Shown here: piece by piece, positions 14,814 through 19,055 of the stretch | Layout: the number at the start of each line of letters is the position of its first letter | How positions within the stretch are numbered: position 1 is the stretch's first letter | Assembly: GCA_913052275.1 (NCBI GenBank) | Contig: CAJXDX010000013.1 | Location: 1 to 19,055 of the forward strand | DNA length: 19,055 nt | Source: an uncultured Pseudomonadota bacterium | GTDB lineage: Bacteria > SAR324 > NAC60-12 | Direction of reading: 5' to 3' | Position numbers and translations under genes: made by a program | The notes under the pieces: model-generated | The model's input: only the letters and a program-made list of their open reading frames with translations | Database searches by the model: none | Told to the model about the DNA's origin: nothing

Positions 14814-15730
14814 TTCCCAGAGGTTATTTTTATGTGATCAGTTGTGCCTGTTCATTCGGTCTTATTACAACTTTAGCCAAAATAAGTTTCAACGAAGGGG
14901 CGACACCCCAGACTGTGGTGTTTTTTCGTATCCTTTCTACAAGCATCCTGATGGGTCTATGGTCTTTTTGGACTGGCAGGAAAACACAATCAGGTAAAAA
15001 AAGCAAGGAACAGGTTCCTTCCAGATTACCGGTCACAGTAACAATTGTAGTGACAGGAATTTGTATTTCAGTAATGAGTTTGGGATATTTAGGTTCTGTA
15101 AAGTATATTCCTGTCAGTCTAAGTGTTTTACTTTTTTTTACATTCCCATTTTGGGTTTTAATCATAAATTACATAATTGACAGGGAAATTCCAAAACTTC
15201 ATAAACTTTTTGCATTTATAGTGGCATTTTTTGGACTTGCTCTAAGCCTGGGCCCAACCTGGGAAGTACTTGACTTGCTTGGAATTGTTCTTGTGCTTTG
15301 TGGGTCTGTCGCATCAGCAGGATATATTGTTGCAGGGTCAAAAGCGGTTCAGATGATTGCAACTCCTGTCCTGCTTTTTTACTCCAATACTCTTGCAGTT
15401 TTTCTGGTTGGTGCTGTGATGTTTTATACCGAAACTTTTTCCATCAGTCATACAATTTTGGGATGGACAGGAATTGGAGCAGTATGTTTACTGTTTACAA
15501 TTGGACAGTTTTTTTTATTTACCGGTACAAAACATACCGGATCAGCACAGGCAAGTCTCATTCTGAACGTTGAACCGCTAATCTCGATAGTTGCTGCCAT
15601 AATTCTGCTTGGTGAGCGGCTGGCAATTGCCCAGTCCATAGGTGTTGCTGTAGTAATAACAGCTCTTTTCCTGGCTGGTGACAATCCAAAAAGATTGTTT
15701 CTCAGACAAAAAAGACTAACAGAAAAATAA
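14810..15730 (+). CDS. EamA/DMT-family transporter
   Basis: Inner-membrane metabolite transporter of the drug/metabolite superfamily. About ten hydrophobic segments are visible in two EamA halves, roughly residues 3-145 and 153-293. The first half ends around ALSLGPTWEVLDLLGIVL; the second carries the typical late block SAQASLILNVEPLISIVAAI followed by LLGERLAIAQSIGVAVVI. 306 residues is normal. The start codon overlaps the stop of the dehydrogenase (ATGA at 14810-14813), so it is translated with it. Import of the N-methyl substrate or export of a product or by-product are both possible; most characterised members are exporters of amino acids or related compounds. Confidence 0.9.
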   Translation: MIPRGYFYVISCACSFGLITTLAKISFNEGATPQTVVFFRILSTSILMGLWSFWTGRKTQSGKKSKEQVPSRLPVTVTIVVTGICISVMSLGYLGSVKYIPVSLSVLLFFTFPFWVLIINYIIDREIPKLHKLFAFIVAFFGLALSLGPTWEVLDLLGIVLVLCGSVASAGYIVAGSKAVQMIATPVLLFYSNTLAVFLVGAVMFYTETFSISHTILGWTGIGAVCLLFTIGQFFLFTGTKHTGSAQASLILNVEPLISIVAAIILLGERLAIAQSIGVAVVITALFLAGDNPKRLFLRQKRLTEK

Positions 15731-15746
15731 AGATGGAAATATTTTT

Positions 15747-16532
15747 ATGAGCAAATCCCTAAAAAAACAAAGCACTGAAGCTGAAGAACTGGAGAAAAGT
15801 TACCAGCTTCCGGAAATAGTCCGGCAGCGTCAGCATACATTAAACAAATTATCTGCAAAACGCGGAGAGCAAATTCTGGACGTAGGTTGCGGAGTCGGTT
15901 TCCTCTCATATGAGATCGCATTACAAACAGGAGATTCCGGAAGAGTAAGTGGAATTGACCAAAATTCGGAGATGATACGCCATGCAAATAATAGATGCGA
16001 AAGCCTCCGAAACACCGAATTCTCTGAGGCAAATGCTGAGGATTTACCTTTTCCAGAAGAATCTTTTGATGCAGCTTGTTGTACACAGGTGCTGCTCTAT
16101 GTAAATGATGTTGCTCAGGTGCTTACGGGAATCAGAAGAGTTCTTAAACCTGCGGGCAGGATTATTATTGTTGAAACCGACTGGCGAGGTGTGGTACTGA
16201 ACAGCGACTATGATTCTATCACAAGAAAAATATTCTCAGCCTGGGATGCGGCAGTTCCCAGTCCTAATCTGCCTGTACGTCTTGGCCCGCTTCTGGTAGA
16301 TAATGGTTTCTGCAATGTTGATGTGGAACCAATACCGATACTTAATACAGAATACACTCCAAGCCAGTTTTCACACGGAATGATGAATTGGATCACCAGA
16401 AATGCCTTAAAAAAAGGGGTTATAACGAAAGAACAGTCCCAAAAATGGCTGGATGATCTAGACGAAAAAGGGAAATCAGGAAATTATTTTTTTTGCGTGA
16501 ACCGCTTCCTTTTTTCAGCTCAGCTGGCTTAA
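15747..16532 (+). CDS. Class I SAM-dependent methyltransferase
   Basis: Seven-strand-fold methyltransferase of the Methyltransf_11/UbiE-like group. SAM motif I is LDVGCGVGFLSYEIA (44-58), motif II acid is in GIDQNSEMIRHA (69-80) and AEDLPFPEESFDAACC (97-112) is the post-I block. The C-terminal part (ETDWRGVVLNS near 143-153, then about 100 residues) should set substrate choice but is not recognised. It lies 16 bases after the transporter and ends the operon. It could methylate an amine, making or salvaging the N-methyl compound, or a detoxification product; neither can be read from sequence. GATGGA eight bases upstream gives a modest ribosome site. Confidence 0.88.
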   Translation: MSKSLKKQSTEAEELEKSYQLPEIVRQRQHTLNKLSAKRGEQILDVGCGVGFLSYEIALQTGDSGRVSGIDQNSEMIRHANNRCESLRNTEFSEANAEDLPFPEESFDAACCTQVLLYVNDVAQVLTGIRRVLKPAGRIIIVETDWRGVVLNSDYDSITRKIFSAWDAAVPSPNLPVRLGPLLVDNGFCNVDVEPIPILNTEYTPSQFSHGMMNWITRNALKKGVITKEQSQKWLDDLDEKGKSGNYFFCVNRFLFSAQLA

Positions 16533-16540
16533 AAAAAGCG
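16503..16540. terminator. Likely bidirectional terminator between convergent units
   Basis: CGCTT (16503-16507) and a T-run (16510-16515) can pair with an A-run (16531-16537) and AAGCG (16536-16540). The inner hairpin CAGC-TCA-GCTG lies at 16516-16526. The T and A runs on opposite sides suit termination in both directions, between the + strand operon ending at 16532 and the - strand gene ending at 16543. It overlaps the last codons of the methyltransferase. Confidence 0.5.
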
Positions 16541-16542
16541 TC

Positions 16543-17745
16543 TTAGTGAATTGGTTTTTCAGCCATTTCAAGATGCAGATCTTTTTCATTGTAAGTATGT
16601 GCCAAAGCAACTTCCTCGTTTAACTCCACGCCAAGTCCTGGTTCTGTCGGAGGAATCACAAATCCGGAATCCCATTTCACAGGCTTTTTCAGTATTTGCG
16701 CATGAAAACCTTCCCAGCGTCGTATGCCCTCTAAAATCAAAAAATTGGGGGTGCAGGTGCTGATCTGGATGTTTGCCGCTCCTTCAACAGGTCCGCAATA
16801 GAGATGAGGTGCAACCTGGGCATAATGGCTTTCAGCCATACCTGCAATTTTTTTTGCTTCAAGAATTCCACCTACCCGGCCAAGGGCAGGCTGCAAAATT
16901 GACGCTGCTCCTGTTTCAAGCACACGTGCAAATTCGTATTTTGTTGTCAGTCTTTCACCAGTGGCAACAGGTATTTTAGTCTGACGTGCAACTTTTGCCA
17001 TTTCTTCAGGCCTCTCCGGAGGAGTTGGTTCCTCAAACCAAAGAGGATCATATGCCTCCAAACGTCGTGCAAGCCTGATTGCTCCTGAAGGGGTAAACTG
17101 TCCATGTGTGCCAAAAAGCAAATCTGCTTTGCTGCCCACAGCCTCCCTAATGCGACTGCAAAATAATTCTGATCGATCCATTGCTTCCATTGAAGGCTGA
17201 CGCGGATCAAATACCGAATAGGGTCCTGCTGGATCAAATTTTATTGCAGTAAAGCCCTGTGCCACACATTCACTGGCTGCTTCAGCTGCAAGGTCTGGAT
17301 CATCATAAACACTTGGGCTTTCATCAGTGTATGCGCTTCCGGTTTTCGGGTAGAGGTACGTATACGTTCGAAGTTTTTCATGAACCTTTCCTCCAAGCAG
17401 TTCATATACTGGTTTCTCAACTGCTTTCCCGCATATATCCCAGAGAGCGATCTCCAAACCGCTCAGCACTCCCATCAGTGAAGCATCAGGACGCATTGTG
17501 TAACCTCTGCCGTATACACTTCTCCAAAGAGATTCTATCCGGAACGGATTCATTCCCTGTACATGACGTTCATAAACATCTTCTATCATCTTTTCAATAA
17601 CATGTGGCTGAAAAGTAGCGCAATATACCTCTCCTACTCCTTCAATTCCGTTATCAGCAAAAAGTTTGAGAAAAATGAAATATCTTCCTCCATGGTGTGG
17701 AGGCGGATTTCCCACCACATACACTTTCAGGTTATTTATACGCAT
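16543..17745 (-). CDS. Enolase-superfamily (MR subgroup) protein with altered metal site
   Basis: Mandelate racemase/muconate lactonizing superfamily protein, related to sugar-acid dehydratases. The N-terminal cap domain (1-120) ends in LEIALWDICGKAVEKPVYELLGG. The barrel has AIKFDP with K169, WFEEP with second metal ligand E238, TGER with third ligand E264, LQPALGRVGG and APHLYCGP with H314. The first ligand is usually Asp in a DxN/DxH motif (D183 in E. coli galactonate dehydratase); here the block reads LLFGTHGQF, so G212 sits there while H214 keeps the catalytic-His position. I believe relatives with GTHGQ exist, so this may be a stable subfamily. 400 residues is normal. The substrate is unknown. 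Confidence 0.9.
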   Translation of the reverse strand: MRINNLKVYVVGNPPPHHGGRYFIFLKLFADNGIEGVGEVYCATFQPHVIEKMIEDVYERHVQGMNPFRIESLWRSVYGRGYTMRPDASLMGVLSGLEIALWDICGKAVEKPVYELLGGKVHEKLRTYTYLYPKTGSAYTDESPSVYDDPDLAAEAASECVAQGFTAIKFDPAGPYSVFDPRQPSMEAMDRSELFCSRIREAVGSKADLLFGTHGQFTPSGAIRLARRLEAYDPLWFEEPTPPERPEEMAKVARQTKIPVATGERLTTKYEFARVLETGAASILQPALGRVGGILEAKKIAGMAESHYAQVAPHLYCGPVEGAANIQISTCTPNFLILEGIRRWEGFHAQILKKPVKWDSGFVIPPTEPGLGVELNEEVALAHTYNEKDLHLEMAEKPIH

Positions 17746-18081
17746 GAATTAACAAGAAATATGTGAAGTTTTATCATTTTTGTCCTGTTGTTTGTCTAAA
17801 CAAAACTAATCTTTCACCCCTTCGACTTTATGAAATTTCTGTACATAGATTTTGAATAAATTCTATTTTTTCTAGAGGAGGATCTCGGCACCACGACTTA
17901 TCATCATCCAGAATTATTACAGGGGGTTAATTTAATTCTATCTTTAAAAAATTTAATAACGTTACTATTTCTTAAGCCTTTACAAACCACAAAAATCTTG
18001 AAGAACAGTATGGATCACGATCAGCATAGTCAGAATTTTCTGCCAAAATGTATTGAGTATAACTAATTTCAAATAGTATTT
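17746..18081. other. Intergenic region between the two enolase-type genes
   Basis: 336 A/T-rich bases upstream of the - strand gene at 16543-17745 and downstream of the one at 18082. A TTTGT-CTAA-ACAAA hairpin lies at 17791-17804. On the - strand, 17831-17926 is open for 32 codons and encodes a natural-looking peptide (ILDDDKSWCRDPPLEK in its middle) with no usual start codon, possibly a gene remnant. The rest shows no gene or RNA I can support. The length suggests the two genes are not one tight operon. Confidence 0.55.
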
Positions 18082-19055
18082 TCATTTCAGAGTACTGATT
18101 TGGTACTGAGACTTTTCCAGGAAGTCAGGATTAATTTCAACTCCCCACCCAGGGCCATCAGGAATCTGTACTTTCCCATCTTTAACAACCAGAGCAGGAT
18201 CGTAGATTCCTTCCTGCCATGGATAATAATCAGTTCCTTCAATTGAGAATTCCACATATGGTCCTGCGTTTTCCAGTGCCCCCATCAGGTGAAGCGTAAA
18301 AACGGTAACTAGGGAGAGGTTTGCGGAGTGTGGAGTGCAGGGCAATTCAGCTTGACGTGCCATTTCGGCAACCTTAAGTGTTCTCGTAATTCCTCCAAGG
18401 TAGCATACATCCGGTTGAACAACATTTACTGCACGCATATCAATCATTCTTTTCCAGATTGTCAGATCACAGTCCTGTTCTCCTCCTGTAACATCCAGAT
18501 TGAGCGTATCGGTGACCTGTTTAGTCCATTCCAGTTCCCAGTAGGGACACGGCTCCTCAAAGTGGCAAATTCCATTGTCTTCCAGCATCCTCCCAACTGA
18601 AATAGCTTTCTGGGGTGTGTAAGCGCTGTTGCCGTCAACAAGCAGGGCTACTTGATCTCCCAGAGTTTTTCGGACTGCGGGCACAATTTTTTCAGTACGC
18701 CCGGGCCACTCATCTTCGTCATGTCCACACTCCTTTCCCACACGGAATTTAAAAGCATCAAATCCAAATTCATCTCTAAGCCTGAATAATCGCTCCGCTT
18801 CTGCCTGGGGTGTAATATCCCGTTTCATACTGGAGCCATAAACCCTGAATGGCCTTGGTTTCCCTCCCAACAACTCACATACGCTTTTATTTTCAAGCTT
18901 ACCCCTCAAATCCCAGAGTGCAGTGTCAAGTCCTGCAAGTGCACGACGCAGATAAGATCCCGGGAATTTATGCTCTTTTTCCGGGATTTCCTGGACAAGT
19001 TTTTCAATATCAAGAGCGTCTGATCCCAGTGCATAAGGAGCAATCTGGCGATGAA
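18082..19055 (-). CDS. Enolase-superfamily (MR subgroup) dehydratase/racemase, 5' end outside window
   Basis: The frame is open from the stop at 18082 to the window edge. A TTG at 18909 is internal, because the reading continues upstream through [15 protein letters not shown] into [16 protein letters not shown], the typical end of the cap domain. About 60-80 N-terminal residues are missing. Counting from the TTG, KFRVGK (54-59) carries the barrel Lys, VDGNSAY has metal ligand D92, [10 protein letters not shown] has E118, GGEQD has E144, VQPD has D167 and TPHSAN has H194, so the His-Asp dyad and D-E-E metal site are intact. This fits an acid-sugar dehydratase or a racemase/epimerase of the MR subgroup; the substrate is not predictable here. 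Confidence 0.93.
   Translation of the reverse strand, partial: HRQIAPYALGSDALDIEKLVQEIPEKEHKFPGSYLRRALAGLDTALWDLRGKLENKSVCELLGGKPRPFRVYGSSMKRDITPQAEAERLFRLRDEFGFDAFKFRVGKECGHDEDEWPGRTEKIVPAVRKTLGDQVALLVDGNSAYTPQKAISVGRMLEDNGICHFEEPCPYWELEWTKQVTDTLNLDVTGGEQDCDLTIWKRMIDMRAVNVVQPDVCYLGGITRTLKVAEMARQAELPCTPHSANLSLVTVFTLHLMGALENAGPYVEFSIEGTDYYPWQEGIYDPALVVKDGKVQIPDGPGWGVEINPDFLEKSQYQISTLK

Noticed and set aside
18082..18909. A 275-residue protein starting at the TTG at 18909
   Set aside because: The frame continues upstream to the window edge and encodes family-typical residues directly before the TTG (ALWD-LRGK), so the start lies outside the window.
1..19055. Mobile elements or CRISPR arrays
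   Set aside because: No transposase or integrase motifs, no terminal inverted repeats with target duplications, and no regularly spaced DNA repeats were seen.

Overview
The window is A+T-rich, densely coded bacterial DNA. The first half holds housekeeping and regulatory genes: RNase E/G, selenocysteine synthase, enzyme I-Ntr and the DNA polymerase III delta subunit. The second half is a catabolic region for N-methylated or polyhydroxylated small molecules. EI-Ntr, SelA and a CsgG-like secreted protein suggest a Gram-negative bacterium. The pairing of selenium metabolism with a dimethylglycine/sarcosine-type dehydrogenase and an OYE-type demethylase candidate would fit a marine deltaproteobacterium-like lineage such as SAR324. 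That placement is inference from gene content only. Many starts lack a clear Shine-Dalgarno sequence.

Left block (1-9180, + strand): the 3' tail of an unidentified gene; an RNase E/G with a long charged tail; selA; a secreted CsgG-like/FlgT-C-like protein of unknown role; a structured intergenic region (5583-5739) that looks like an undescribed RNA or leader; ptsP (GAF + EI domains); and holA. Several genes end or begin in strong hairpins. The clearest one hides the ribosome-binding site of the RNase gene.

Right block: an OYE/2,4-dienoyl-CoA reductase-like Fe-S flavoprotein (9350-11341) is followed by a tightly coupled + strand operon. The operon encodes a choline-kinase-like phosphotransferase, a DMGDH/SARDH-type flavoprotein with a C-terminal folate (GcvT) domain, an EamA transporter and a SAM methyltransferase; the first three genes overlap by ATGA. 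A plausible reading is uptake or export, oxidative demethylation of an N-methyl compound, and capture of the C1 unit on tetrahydrofolate. The substrate cannot be read from the sequence.

Converging from the right are two enolase-superfamily (mandelate racemase type) genes on the - strand, the second cut by the window end. One keeps the canonical D-E-E metal site. The other has Gly where the first metal-binding Asp should be. A hairpin with A/T flanks at 16503-16540 probably terminates both convergent units.

No mobile element, CRISPR array, rRNA or tRNA was found.
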